Assembly (NCBI GenBank): GCA_963837585.1
Contig: CAWINX010000001.1
Span: 77,124-141,123 of the forward strand
Direction: 5' to 3'
Source of the DNA: CAWINX01 sp963837585
Lineage (GTDB): Bacteria; Actinomycetota; Thermoleophilia; Solirubrobacterales; 70-9
DNA length: 64,000 nt
Below are positions 1 to 10,960 of this stretch, in pieces (position 1 is the first letter of the stretch; every line of letters starts with the position of its first letter). The position numbers and the translations under genes are program-made. A model generated the notes under the pieces. That model was not told where the DNA came from, made no database searches, and saw only the letters and a program-made list of their open reading frames with translations.

Positions 1-210
1 CGAATCTCTCCGCGGTGCCGGGGGAGGCACCGTCGAGGCAGCCCCCGCGGGCCCCACGGACCGTGACAAGGGCCCCCCGCTGGGAGACACAATTCCGCAT
101 GGCTAGCTATCAGCTCCCGAAACGTCTCGCGCGGCATGGGGGCTTGAGCCCGGCGATGCGGCTCGCGTGGGTGTCGCGAAAGCTTCCCCGGCTTCTCGGG
201 CGGGTGGCGC
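1..210. other. Left-edge sequence with a small hairpin, no confident gene
   Basis: The first 210 bases hold no gene I can defend. A perfect 7-bp stem (CGGTGCC / GGCACCG, loop 6) at 13-32 could end a transcript entering from the left. A 38-codon frame from ATG 99 to TAG 215 encodes a very basic peptide beginning MASYQLPKRL. It has no good ribosome-binding site and no recognisable family, so I treat it as unsupported. Confidence 0.35.
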
Positions 211-211
211 G

Positions 212-287
212 GTAGGGGGTACCGCCCTGAGGAAGCTTTAGCTACCGGAAGGGCGGTGGGTCCCCTGCCGCGACAGGACCCGCCCGC
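212..287 (+). repeat. Dispersed two-hairpin repeat, copy A
   Basis: This stretch folds as two successive hairpins. The outer stem of the first is ACCGCCCT / AGGGCGGT, enclosing an inner AGC-TTTA-GCT stem; the second runs from GGGTCCCCTG to CAGGACCC. A second copy lies at 48203-48279. Loop and flank words such as CTGAGGA, ACCGGA and ACAGGACCCGCC are shared, while stem bases differ in a compensating way (see findings). It lies directly before the small heat-shock gene. Confidence 0.75.
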
Positions 288-312
288 CAAGCCATCGGGC
301 TATGTTTTGGCC

Positions 313-755
313 GTGCCGCAACGTGACCCGTTCGCCAATTTCGCCCGCATGCGCCGCGAGATGGACCAAATGCTTGGAGGAGGCTGGAGCCGGACGACCT
401 ACGTGAGTCGCCGCAGCCCCGGTTTCTCGCCCAACGTCGACGTGTACTACTGCGGCGATCCGCAGCGCGCCGTGGTCAAGGTGGACCTGGCGGGAGTCGA
501 GCTGGCGGACGTCACGATCGAGGTCAGCGCTCGCCAGCTCGCAATCAACGGAGAGCGCCCGGTGCAGGAGACCGAGGGTCGCGTCTACCAGCAGGTGGAG
601 ATCCCGTCCGGTCCCTTTCGCCGGGTCGTCGAGCTCCAGGTTGACGTCGACGCCGAGCGCGCCAAGGCGAACTACGAAGACGGCATCCTGCGGATCGAGC
701 TGCCGTTGCGAGACCCCGCCGAGACCACCCGCCGCGTCCCGATCGGGCGAGACTG

Positions 756-756
<1 letters not shown>
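313..756 (+). CDS. Small heat-shock protein, Hsp20/alpha-crystallin family
   Basis: About 147 residues. The N-terminal helix region (RDPFANFARMRREMDQML) is followed by an alpha-crystallin domain from about residue 35, with the beta-strand pattern NVDVYYCGD, VVKVDLAGVELADVTIEV and the closing GILRIELPL. Such proteins hold unfolding polypeptides for refolding or proteolysis. The frame is open further upstream (GTG 256), but that start lies inside the dispersed repeat, so GTG 313 (or TTG 307) is preferred. The stop overlaps the lon start by one base (TGATG), so the chaperone and protease are probably co-translated. No HrcA or HspR operator was recognised. Confidence 0.9.
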
Positions 757-3140
<2,384 letters not shown>

Positions 3141-3199
3141 CCATATAAACCGATTCGGGTTATCCTGAACGTCTCGACCGACCTCAGCGAGGAGAAGGC

Positions 3200-3625
3200 A
3201 TGACCAAGACAAGGGCGACCCAGGCCGCCGACCTTTATGCGACCGCGCGTGAGCACCCCTACGTGCAGCGCTTGATCGAGGACAAGGAGCTGCGCGACAA
3301 CATCCGCGACGCCTTCGAGGCCGCCCGCGGCGCCTACGGCCGCGCGAACAGCAACGGCAAGGGCCCGGTCAAGGCGATGACCAGCGACCGCAAGGTCCAA
3401 AAGGACCTGCGCGCCGCCGCCGAGAGCCTCCGCGACGCCTCCGAACAGCTGCGCGCCCCGAAGCGGCGCAAGAGCCGCCTCGGTCGTCTGGTCCTGCTCG
3501 CGCTGATCGGCGCGGGGCTTGCCTTGATCCTCAGCGAGGACGCCCGCAAGACCGTGCTCGACGCCCTCTTCGGCGCCGAAGAGGAGTTCGAGTACACCTC
3601 CACCACCAGCATCAACGGCTCCTGA
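3200..3625 (+). CDS. Conserved small membrane-anchored protein of unknown function
   Basis: 141 residues. The N-terminal 90 are charged and helical. A single membrane segment follows (LGRLVLLALIGAGLALIL, about residues 93-112), then a short acidic, Ser/Thr-rich tail. A ribosome-binding sequence GAGGAGAAGGC precedes ATG 3200. I do not recognise a named family. Its stop codon lies inside the left arm of a long inverted repeat (3622-3744), so the repeat probably also acts as its 3' end. Topology suggests a cytoplasmic helical domain tethered to the membrane. Confidence 0.75.
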   Translation: MTKTRATQAADLYATAREHPYVQRLIEDKELRDNIRDAFEAARGAYGRANSNGKGPVKAMTSDRKVQKDLRAAAESLRDASEQLRAPKRRKSRLGRLVLLALIGAGLALILSEDARKTVLDALFGAEEEFEYTSTTSINGS

Positions 3626-3744
3626 CGAGGCCCAGGCGTCGTCATACGGCGTCCTCGGTCGGCCGGCTGCGGGTCACGCACCGAAGTGCGCTCCCCTTGC
3701 CGGCCTCCCTGCGTCCTGGTCTGACAACGCCTGGGCCTCGTCAG
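3622..3744. repeat. 123-bp element bounded by near-perfect inverted repeats (element I)
   Basis: The outer arms are CTGACGAGGCCCAGGCGT (3622-3639) and its exact complement at 3727-3744. Allowing one mismatch extends them to 23 bp. The 77-base interior contains a further GGCCGGC / GCCGGCC pairing and the words GGCGTCCT, GTCACGC and CTCCCC, which recur in the same order in element II (33870-33982). It separates two forward genes and has no coding potential. It may be a strong terminator or a non-autonomous repeat element. Confidence 0.75.
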
Positions 3745-3766
3745 CGGCACTAAATAGACTGATCGG

Positions 3767-4375
3767 ATGGAGGCGGCAACCAAAGAGCGGGAGCTGAGCG
3801 GCGAGAAGGCGCAGCGCATCGTCGACGCGATGCGCGAGAGCGTCGCCAAGCGCGGCGCCGCCGGCTCCACCTTCGAGCAGGTCGCCGCCGAGGCCGGGGT
3901 CAGCCGCGGCCTTCTGCACTACTACTTCGGGACCAAGGAGCGGCTGCTGGTCGAGGTGGTCCGCCTCGACGCCGAGATCCGCGTCGCCCGCCTCGACGAG
4001 CCGCTGGCCAAGGCGAAGAGCGTCGATGACGTGATCGACGTCCTGCTCGCCAGCCTCACCGACATGATCGAGAACGAGCCCGCCTTCTTCCTGCTCCTCT
4101 ACGAGCTGTTCAGCGCCGGCCGCCGCAACCCCGACATCCGCCGCGAGGTCGGCCAGCTCTTCCAGCGCACCCGCTCCCACGTCGCCGAGGTCCTGATGGA
4201 AAAGGAGCGGGAGGGAGTGCTCAGCCTCCGCTACGACGCCGAGGCGATCGTCTCCTACCTCTTCGCGGTCGGCGACGGCTTCGCTTTGCAGGCGCTTTCG
4301 GATCCCGGGCGCGACAATGCCCCGGCCCTGGCCGCCGGTGCCGCCTCGGCGCGTTTCCTGCTGGTCAGCAAGTAA
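3767..4375 (+). CDS. TetR/AcrR-family transcriptional regulator
   Basis: 202 residues. The N-terminal helix-turn-helix is clear at about residues 10-60: AQRIVDAMRESVAKRG, then FEQVAAEAGVSRGLLHYYFG, the canonical recognition-helix signature ending in YYFGTKERLL. The remainder is an all-helical ligand-binding domain. Proteins of this type repress efflux genes until a ligand binds. The next native gene in the same direction is an MMPL transporter, now separated by an AT-richer island. A 14-bp palindrome GTGACCGTGGTCAC just after this gene (4387-4400), part of which recurs before the transporter, is a candidate operator. Confidence 0.93.
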   Translation: MEAATKERELSGEKAQRIVDAMRESVAKRGAAGSTFEQVAAEAGVSRGLLHYYFGTKERLLVEVVRLDAEIRVARLDEPLAKAKSVDDVIDVLLASLTDMIENEPAFFLLLYELFSAGRRNPDIRREVGQLFQRTRSHVAEVLMEKEREGVLSLRYDAEAIVSYLFAVGDGFALQALSDPGRDNAPALAAGAASARFLLVSK

Positions 4376-4400
4376 ATCGACGCTGAGTGACCGTGGTCAC

Positions 4401-5349
4401 GTATATCCCTTCTTTGTAGAAGCTGGGAGGAAATTGGTGGTGGTGGTTGGCGGGTTGGCACTTCTATGGAGAGGGTGACAAAGCGCAATAGAGGGTAAGA
4501 AACAGCGATTTGTAAAATATACTTGGCTTGCTGGAGAGGTTTGCGGGCTTTTTGAGTAAGGCTTTGGCGTCAGAGAGGCGTACAATGATTCGCGGACAGA
4601 AATTGGTATATAAGCTACGTCTACAGGCATTGTCAAGGGGAGGACGAAGGAAATGAAAGAGGAGCGCTAAAGGGCTTAAAGAAGATGACGAAAGTAGGAG
4701 AGTAGTGGTGATATAGCTTGTTAGGTGAGGTTATGGAAAAGACGACATAGGTGGGCGCTCCTGACAGAGTGGCCAAAAGATCATGACTGCGGTCTAAGAC
4801 AGAAAAACGGGGGCGCAGGCCGCAATTGTAAAGGAGGTTGAAGGTAAGTAGAATGAGCTATCAGATTGAACAGGTGGCAGAAGAAATATTGATGACACAT
4901 GGTCTCAGGATGGAGAGACCATAAAGTTCTAAGTGGACAGGGTGCAATAGCGGAGAAACTAGGGATAAAGGTCTTTGCGGTTGGCTTGGAGGACAACGTT
5001 TAGGGGATGCTAGTAAAGAGATTGGTGATGGATAAGAGATTTACATCAATGGCAGAGACTATAAGAGCGGCTAGCGGTTACGTGAGTGCAAGAGCTGGGT
5101 CACTATGTCAAGAGCACTTCAACGACGCGTCTGAGACGTTGACAACTGGGAGTTCATTGACTACGGAATAGCTCTCGGGCACTGGGCTAGATCTAGAGGA
5201 GATTTGGGAGAACAAGTTCGCTGCAGCATTGCTAATGCAGCGCGGACTGGTAGCTGCTCTCTATGAGCAGTACTCCGTACAGCGCTTGCGGCGGACTTCG
5301 CAGTCTCATCGGATGCCATGAGCTTTCGTCTTGACAATCTCGGATTGAA
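4401..5349. other. Gene-less AT-richer stretch with strong G-over-C strand bias
   Basis: About 950 bases in which I see no convincing gene. The top strand is strikingly poor in C and rich in G and A; for example, 4681-4740 contains two or three C and over twenty G. Short frames exist, such as a 47-codon frame from ATG 5028 to TAG 5169-5171 and minus-strand frames at 4397-4636, 4781-4996 and 5161-5409. None has a family signature, a good ribosome-binding site or the genome's codon use. It is probably decayed or foreign non-coding DNA. Confidence 0.6.
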
Positions 5350-5709
5350 ATGACCGACACCGCATCTGGCGGTCCTTCCCATGGCGGCTTTGCGCGAGGG
5401 ACAGCACAATCGGACGCGCTACTAGAAAAGGTTTACTCGCGCTTGCCCAAAAGACTGTCAGAACTCAGTAGGACGAAAAAGCAGAACGAAGTCGATCTCC
5501 ACAAGCGCGTGGGCAATGGCGCGTTGGGGCTAATGATCGGGCAGGTATTCATCGCTGACCTCGCCTTCTACTTCTACGGCTTCTGGAACGATTGGGACAT
5601 TCCGCCTGCGGCAATTACGACATGGCTGGCAGCCACAGTGATTCAGGTCATCGGTGTCGTGCTTGTAATCACGAAAAACCTATTCCCGGTCCCCGCCGAT
5701 GATGGCTAA
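5350..5709 (+). CDS. Small putative membrane protein in the AT-richer island
   Basis: 119 residues. The first 65 are polar and probably helical (LLEKVYSRLPKRLSELSRTK). Two membrane segments follow: about residues 58-76 (LGLMIGQVFIADLAFYFYGF) and about 88-108 (ITTWLAATVIQVIGVVLVI). I do not recognise the family. Codon use is less GC-rich than in the flanking genes, consistent with transfer. It overlaps the start of the next short frame (ATG 5699/5702), a translational-coupling arrangement that supports it being a genuine gene. Confidence 0.6.
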   Translation: MTDTASGGPSHGGFARGTAQSDALLEKVYSRLPKRLSELSRTKKQNEVDLHKRVGNGALGLMIGQVFIADLAFYFYGFWNDWDIPPAAITTWLAATVIQVIGVVLVITKNLFPVPADDG

Positions 5710-5816
5710 ACGAAAGACGACACAAAAGACCAAGAAGGGGCTGGAGATCCCGGTCCCAACTAAAGGCGACTTCGACGCCGCTATGTCGAAGGTCGCTCCG
5801 CCAGCAGGTCGTAAAC
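5702..5816 (+). pseudogene. Short basic protein, apparently truncated at the island edge
   Basis: From ATG 5702 the frame reads MAKRKTTQKTKKGLEIPV and continues for about 38 residues. It looks like the start of a small Lys-rich accessory protein. At the right-hand direct repeat (5817-5828) the frame does not stop but runs on in phase into the MMPL coding sequence. I infer that the original C-terminus was lost when the island joined this site. The annotation depends on the island boundary being right. The alternative is a genuine N-terminal extension of the transporter. Confidence 0.4.
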
Positions 5817-5869
5817 GACCGTGGTCACACACGCACGTGTGTTCGACCGTAAGGCTGGCTAACCAGCCA

Positions 5870-8095
5870 ATGCGTGAATCGATGATCCAGCTCGCGGGGT
5901 TCCTGGGACGCCACCGCCGTTGGGTCGTTCTGGGTTGGGTCGCGATCGTCGTCGTCGCGCTGCCTCTCGCTTCGCGCCAGACAGACCACCTCACCGGCGG
6001 CGGATTCGACGTGCCGGGGAGCCAGTCGAAGGCGGTCACCGATTCCCTCCAGAGCGACTTCGGCAAGCGGGCCGACGGGATCGCCGTCTTGCTTCGAGCC
6101 GCGCCCGGCGCCACCCCGGCCGCCGAGGCCGCCGCGTTCGGGCGAGTCCGCCATCAGGTGGCGCAGCTCGACGAGGTCACGCTGTCGCCCGCGGTCGCGG
6201 CTCGCGCCCGACTGCAGCTGCGCCGCACCGGCACCGCCCTCGTCCCGTTGCGCAGCAGTCAGTCGGCCGACAAGCTGATCGACTCCGCCGCGACCCTGCG
6301 CACCGGCCTCGAACCCGGCACGGCGCAGGGAGGGGTCACCACCTACCTGATCGGCCAGCCGACGATCTGGGCCGGCTTGCAAGAGCTCTCGAAGCGCGAT
6401 CTGGCGAAGGCCGAGGCGAGCGGCTTCCCGATCGTCGCGCTGATCCTGCTTCTCGTCTTCGGCTCGCTCGCCGCGGCCGCCCTGCCGCTGGTGCTCGGCT
6501 TCGTCAGCGTCATGGTCACCGGCGCGCTCATCTACTTCATCTCGCTGCACATGGAGACCTCGGTCTTCGTCACCAACATGGCCTCGATGATCGGGATCGG
6601 AGTGGCGATCGACTACTCGCTCTTCATCCTCGCCCGCTATCGCGAGGAGCGCCAGGCCGGCCGCAGCGAGGAGGACGCTCGCGCCGAGGCGTTGTCGACC
6701 TCGGGTCTGGCGGTCAGCTTCTCCGGCCTCGCCGTGATCGTCTCCCTCGCCGGCCTTTGGATGGTCGACAACCAGGCGCTGCGCTCGATGGCGCTCGGCG
6801 CGATGACCGTCGTCGCCGTTTCGATCCTCACCGCGATCACCCTGCTGCCGGCCCTGATCGCGATGCTCGGCGACCGGGTGCTGCCCGGCGGCGTTGTCGC
6901 CAAGGCTCTCTCCTTCCTCAAGCGGCGGGTGTTGCGCCGCCCCGAACGGGTGGCGGTCACCGACGGCCGCCCGGTCTTTTGGGAGCGCTGGACCAATCGC
7001 GTTATGGCGCGCCCGTGGTTCGCCGTGGTCGGCGTCACCGGCATCCTCCTCTTCCTGGCGATTCCGGTGCTTTCGCTGACCACCGGCACCGAGGCGCTCG
7101 GGCAATTCCCCAAGGACAACGACGTCCGGGTCGGTAACGACCTCGCTTCCAAGCAGCTCGGCGGCGGCACCGACCCGGTTCAGATCACCGCCGCCTTCAG
7201 CGGCGCCCCGGCCGCCGCGCCCGCCAATCGTGCCCGTGTCGTCGCATTCGCCCGCGGGCTCGCCGCGGTACGGGGGGTCAGCTCGGTCGCACCACCCGCC
7301 TTTTCCGGAGACAGCGCCCTGATCCAGGCGACGCCGAGCGCGCCGAGCGAATCGGACGCCGCGGCGGCCCTGATCGACCGCTTGCGCGACAGCGTCGTCC
7401 CGGCGACCGCGCTGAGCCGCGTCGCGACGATCGACGTCGGCGGCGAGTCCGCGCGCACCCATGACCTCCGCGCCCAGATCGGCGGCTCGATGTGGAAGAT
7501 CTTCGCCTTCATCCTCGGGCTCAGCTTCATCGTCCTGATGGTGATGCTGCGCTCGCTGCTGCTGCCGCTGAAGGCGGTGCTGATGAACCTGCTCTCGATC
7601 GGCGCCGCCTTCGGCGTCCTGGTCGCGGTCTTCCAGTGGGGCTGGTTCGACAACGTGCTCGGCTTCGACAGCCTCGGCGCCCTCGACACGATCAACGTGC
7701 CGTTGATCCTGGCGATCGTCTTCGGCCTCTCGATGGACTACGAGGTCTTCCTGCTCTCGCGGATCCGCGAGCGCTACATGAAGCACGGCGACAACAAGCG
7801 CGCCGTGGCCGAGGGGCTTTCCTCCAGCGCCCGCACGATTTCCTCGGCGGCGCTGATCATGACCGCCGTCTTCGGCGTCTTCGTCCTCACCGGCGTTCCG
7901 TCGATCAAGGAGCTGGGTCTGGGCTGCGCCGTGGCGATCGCGCTCGACGCCACCCTGGTCAGGCTGATCCTGGTGCCGGCGGCGATGGTGCTGTTGGGCC
8001 GCTGGAACTGGTGGATGCCCTCATGGCTGGACCGGGTGCTGCCGGACCTCAGCTTCGAGACTCCCGGCGCCGAGCTCGAGCCCGCCGAGGCTTGA
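5870..8095 (+). CDS. MMPL/RND-superfamily transporter
   Basis: About 741 residues from ATG 5870 (ATG 5882 is also possible). It has two similar halves, each with one membrane helix, a periplasmic domain and a bundle of five helices, as in the MMPL family. The first half has helix GRHRRWVVLGWVAIVVVALP, the extracellular segment with FDVPGSQSKAV, and helices with the family-typical GIGVAIDYSLFILARYREE. The second half repeats this with FGLSMDYEVFLLSRIRE. The family exports lipids or drugs using the proton gradient. The TetR gene at 3767 is the likely regulator. The open frame extends upstream into the island, probably by accident of insertion. Confidence 0.93.
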   Translation: MRESMIQLAGFLGRHRRWVVLGWVAIVVVALPLASRQTDHLTGGGFDVPGSQSKAVTDSLQSDFGKRADGIAVLLRAAPGATPAAEAAAFGRVRHQVAQLDEVTLSPAVAARARLQLRRTGTALVPLRSSQSADKLIDSAATLRTGLEPGTAQGGVTTYLIGQPTIWAGLQELSKRDLAKAEASGFPIVALILLLVFGSLAAAALPLVLGFVSVMVTGALIYFISLHMETSVFVTNMASMIGIGVAIDYSLFILARYREERQAGRSEEDARAEALSTSGLAVSFSGLAVIVSLAGLWMVDNQALRSMALGAMTVVAVSILTAITLLPALIAMLGDRVLPGGVVAKALSFLKRRVLRRPERVAVTDGRPVFWERWTNRVMARPWFAVVGVTGILLFLAIPVLSLTTGTEALGQFPKDNDVRVGNDLASKQLGGGTDPVQITAAFSGAPAAAPANRARVVAFARGLAAVRGVSSVAPPAFSGDSALIQATPSAPSESDAAAALIDRLRDSVVPATALSRVATIDVGGESARTHDLRAQIGGSMWKIFAFILGLSFIVLMVMLRSLLLPLKAVLMNLLSIGAAFGVLVAVFQWGWFDNVLGFDSLGALDTINVPLILAIVFGLSMDYEVFLLSRIRERYMKHGDNKRAVAEGLSSSARTISSAALIMTAVFGVFVLTGVPSIKELGLGCAVAIALDATLVRLILVPAAMVLLGRWNWWMPSWLDRVLPDLSFETPGAELEPAEA

Positions 8096-8142
8096 GTGTC
8101 CCGTCCCCTTGGCTGGGGAGCCAGGGGCGCATAGGATGCTGC

Positions 8143-9575
8143 CGTGGCTATTGACGTACAGACCGGCAAAGACGCCGACCTCGCGTTCGCCGGGAGCGGC
8201 AAAGCAGGCTGAGATGGTGCGGGCCGGCGAGGTCTCCCCGACCGAGCTCGTGCGGATGTCCCTGGAGCGGATCGGGCGCCTCAATCCCGAGTTGAACGCC
8301 TTCCGCAAGGTCTTCGCCGAGCGAGCGCTGCTCGAGGCCGAGCAGGCTGAAGCGCGACTGAAGGCAGGCGAGGAGCGGCCGCTGCTGGGCGTGCCGATCG
8401 CGATCAAGGACGAGATCAACGTCGCCGGCGAGGTGAAGACGATCGGCACCGACGCATTCAGCACCCCCGCGAAGGAGGACGCTGAGATGGTCCGGCGCCT
8501 GCGCGAGGCGGGGGCGATCGTCGTCGGCCTCACCCTGGCGCCGGAGATGGCGATCTGCGGCTTCACCGAGTCGGCCACCTATGGAGTCACCCGCAACCCG
8601 TGGAACCCGCAGCGGACTCCGGGCGGATCGAGCGGCGGGTCGGGCGCCGCGGTCGCCGCCGGGCTGGTGCCGATTGCCTCGGCCGGGGACGGCGGAGGAT
8701 CGATCCGTATCCCCGCTGCCTCCTGTGGGCTGTTCGGCCTCAAACCTTCGCTGGGCAGGATCTCGTTGGCCCCCGACCTGGAGCTCTGGAACGGGCTCGC
8801 CGTGCTCGGCTGTCTCAGCCGCAACGTCCTCGACACGGCCCTCTGGCTCGATATCACCGCCGGTGGCTCGAAGGAGGCCGGGGCGCCGCCGCCTCCCGAG
8901 CGGCCGTTCGTCGATTCGGCAAAGGCCGCTCCCGGAAAGCTGCGGGTCGCTTGGTCGACCGTGCCGCCACGAGCCGCCGCCCCGGCGACGGTCTCCGATG
9001 ACGCCAAGGCCGCGGTGTCCGATGCCGCCGGCGTGCTCGGCTCACTCGGCCACGAGGTGGCCCAGCAAGATCCCGCCTGGGGCGGAATCGGCAACAACAT
9101 CACGCCACGCTTCCTGCGCGGCGTCTCCGATGTGGTCGCGACGGCTGAGCACCCCGAGCGCCTCGAGCGCCGCACCCGCGGCTTCGGCCGCCTCGGTCGG
9201 CGGCTCCCGGACGCGGTCTTCGAGCGGGCGCTGAGGAACCGCGCGGCCGACGATGCCCGCGTCAACGCGATCTTCGATTCCCACGATGTCCTGGTCACGC
9301 CAGTTATGGGCGGCACCGCTCTGCCGGTGCGGCGCTGGGAGGGCCAGGGCGCCCTGCGCACGGTGCTCGGGATGAGCCGCTTCTATCCCTACTGCGTCCC
9401 CTGGAACCACCTCGGCAACCCGGCGATGTCGGTGCCGACCGGCTTCGACGCCGACGGCATGCCACTAGCGGTGCAGATCATCGGTCGCCACGGCGACGAG
9501 GCGACCCTGCTCTCACTCGCGGCCCAGATAGAGGCCGAACGCCCCTGGGCCGACGCCCGCCCCCCGATCTCCTGA
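8143..9575 (+). CDS. Amidase (amidase signature family), frame break near the start
   Basis: Hydrolyses C-N bonds of carboxamides. Family marks are the catalytic Lys in GVPIAIKDEIN, the Gly/Ser-rich loop TPGGSSGGSGAAVAAG and the nucleophile region DGGGSIRIPAAS. Length is about 477 residues, normal for the family. The natural start is GTG 8143 (reading VAIDVQTGKDADLAFAG). A one-base change near 8190 is needed to join it to AAKQAEMVRAGEVSPTELV in the next frame. The physiological substrate cannot be told; GatA is less likely because no gatB/gatC neighbours exist. Confidence 0.88.
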
Positions 9576-9673
9576 GCCCGCCCGCCATCCCCGGACCGCG
9601 CGAGCAGTCGGTCAGTTACTGGCTGAACGGTTTTCCCACGTATACGGGGTTCAAATGACCACTCGGCCGATGA

Positions 9674-10960
9674 TCAGCCGAACACCTTGCGCATCCGCAC
9701 CAGTTCGCGGACCTTGCCGCGCGGGCGAATCTTGCGCTGCAGCATCAGCTTCACCGGGTTGGCATCGGGTTTGCCGGCGGCGAGGAAGTCGCCCCAGCTC
9801 GCCTCGAGAGTCAGGTCTGGATCGGGCGCCTCGCCCGGCTCGACGCGGGTCGAGCCGTTGTCGATCACCAGGTGCCAGGGGTCGGCGTCGGTGAAGCGCC
9901 ACTGGTAGACCAGCCGCGAGCCATTGGCGGCCTTGGGGTCGACGACGCGGGAGACGACGTCGAAGTAGAGCTGCTGCAGCTCCGGCGAGGAGTCCGGCTT
10001 CGGCCCGTCGGGGGGGCCGAGGATGCCGGCCATCATCAGCTTCACCTGGCGCTCGGCGACCTCTTCCTCGCTGGCCTCTGGGTCGAAGGGGAAGACGCCG
10101 GGAGGCATCTCCTCGGTCGGGTAGCCGATCGTGCGCCAGCGCTGGCGAATCAGCTTGAGGCCGAAGGCGAAGATGTCCTCCAGCGAGAAGCCGTAGCACT
10201 CGGTGTACTCGCGGTCCAGGTTCGGCGGCGAGAAGACCGCCGGCCCGTAGGGCAGGACCTCGCGCAGCAGCTCGACCACCGCCGCTTTGCACTCCTCCGA
10301 GGCGGGGTGCCGGTCGTCGAGCAGCTCGGAGAGCACTTTGACGCCGAAGCCGATGTGGCGCTGCTCGTCCTTGGAGACGTTCTCCATCCCGGAGCTGAAG
10401 CCCGGCATCGTCTCCTCGGCGGCGAAGAAGTCCTCGATGAAGTGCTGTCCCGGCTGGGCGAGGCTGCCCTCGACGATCAGGTGGTAGAGGGTGATCGCCT
10501 GCGCGTACTTGGGCAGCGAGCGATCCTTGCGCAGCTCCTCGGCCATCCGGTCGAGCCGGTCGAAGATTCCCCGGTAGCCCCAGTTGAGCTGGGGCAGGGT
10601 GGAGGAAAGGGTCTGCTGGATCGAGTCGCCGCCGACCCCGATCACCTCCTTGAAGAAGCGGTGGAAGAAGACCGAGTGGCGGACCTCGTCGACCTGCTGG
10701 GTGGCGAGGAAGTAGGCCTGCTCCTCGGTCGGCGCGGCGGTGATGTAGGGGGCGAGGGTGTCGGCGACCCGGTCCTCGCCGTAGAAGAACATCGAGTAGA
10801 TCCACATCGCCGAGCGTCGCTGGATGTCGCTGAGGGACTGCCAGCCCTCGCGGTCCTTGGAGAAGTCGATGTCGTAGGCGCTCCAGTTGCCGTGCTCCCA
10901 GCGGCGGTACAGGTCCTCGTAGGTGACGCTCTCCATCAGGCTCTGGGCTGCGACGCTCAT
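9674..10960 (-). CDS. R2-like ferritin-type protein fused to a C-terminal SCP2-like domain
   Basis: 428 residues. Residues 1 to about 290 form a ribonucleotide-reductase-R2-like four-helix bundle with all carboxylate/His ligands visible: FYGEDRVAD, DEVRHSVFF, IVEGSLAQPGQHF and KDEQRHIGFG. From about residue 325 a different domain follows (LVYQWRFTDADPWHLVIDNG to LMLQRKIRPRGKVRELVRM), typical of SCP2 sterol/lipid-carrier folds. This suggests a di-metal oxidase acting on a lipid-like or acyl substrate held by the carrier domain. A strong ribosome-binding site (AAAGGAGAAAG) precedes the ATG. The acyl-CoA ligase gene lies immediately upstream in the same direction. A single-domain paralogue is at 54831-55736. 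Confidence 0.87.
   Translation of the reverse strand: MSVAAQSLMESVTYEDLYRRWEHGNWSAYDIDFSKDREGWQSLSDIQRRSAMWIYSMFFYGEDRVADTLAPYITAAPTEEQAYFLATQQVDEVRHSVFFHRFFKEVIGVGGDSIQQTLSSTLPQLNWGYRGIFDRLDRMAEELRKDRSLPKYAQAITLYHLIVEGSLAQPGQHFIEDFFAAEETMPGFSSGMENVSKDEQRHIGFGVKVLSELLDDRHPASEECKAAVVELLREVLPYGPAVFSPPNLDREYTECYGFSLEDIFAFGLKLIRQRWRTIGYPTEEMPPGVFPFDPEASEEEVAERQVKLMMAGILGPPDGPKPDSSPELQQLYFDVVSRVVDPKAANGSRLVYQWRFTDADPWHLVIDNGSTRVEPGEAPDPDLTLEASWGDFLAAGKPDANPVKLMLQRKIRPRGKVRELVRMRKVFG

Larger units (their letters stand above)
4389..5828. mobile_element. AT-richer island flanked by 12-bp direct repeats
   Basis: The identical 12-mer GACCGTGGTCAC occurs at 4389-4400, just after the tetR stop, and at 5817-5828, just before the MMPL gene. 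The 1.4 kb between is visibly poorer in G+C than the rest of the window and its codon use differs. It carries one plausible small membrane protein (5350-5709) and one short basic frame (5702 onward). No transposase or integrase is present, so this would be a remnant or a passively moved segment. The repeats could instead be two operator copies for the neighbouring TetR protein. Confidence 0.55.

Noticed and set aside
200..312. HAIR or CIRCE heat-shock operator before hsp20-lon
   Set aside because: Neither consensus inverted repeat could be found in the upstream sequence available.
4397..5409. Minus-strand frames in the AT-richer island as genes
   Set aside because: No ribosome-binding sites, no family signatures and biased composition caused by the purine-rich top strand.
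5825..7786. 653-residue minus-strand open frame across the MMPL gene
   Set aside because: Composition is dominated by Arg, Asp, Glu, Gly and His, as expected from reversed GC-rich codons. It has no start signal and no fold.
9600..9660. Terminator between the amidase and R2-SCP2 genes
   Set aside because: The GGTTTTCCC / GGGGTT resemblance to the metG terminator is superficial; the arms do not pair convincingly.
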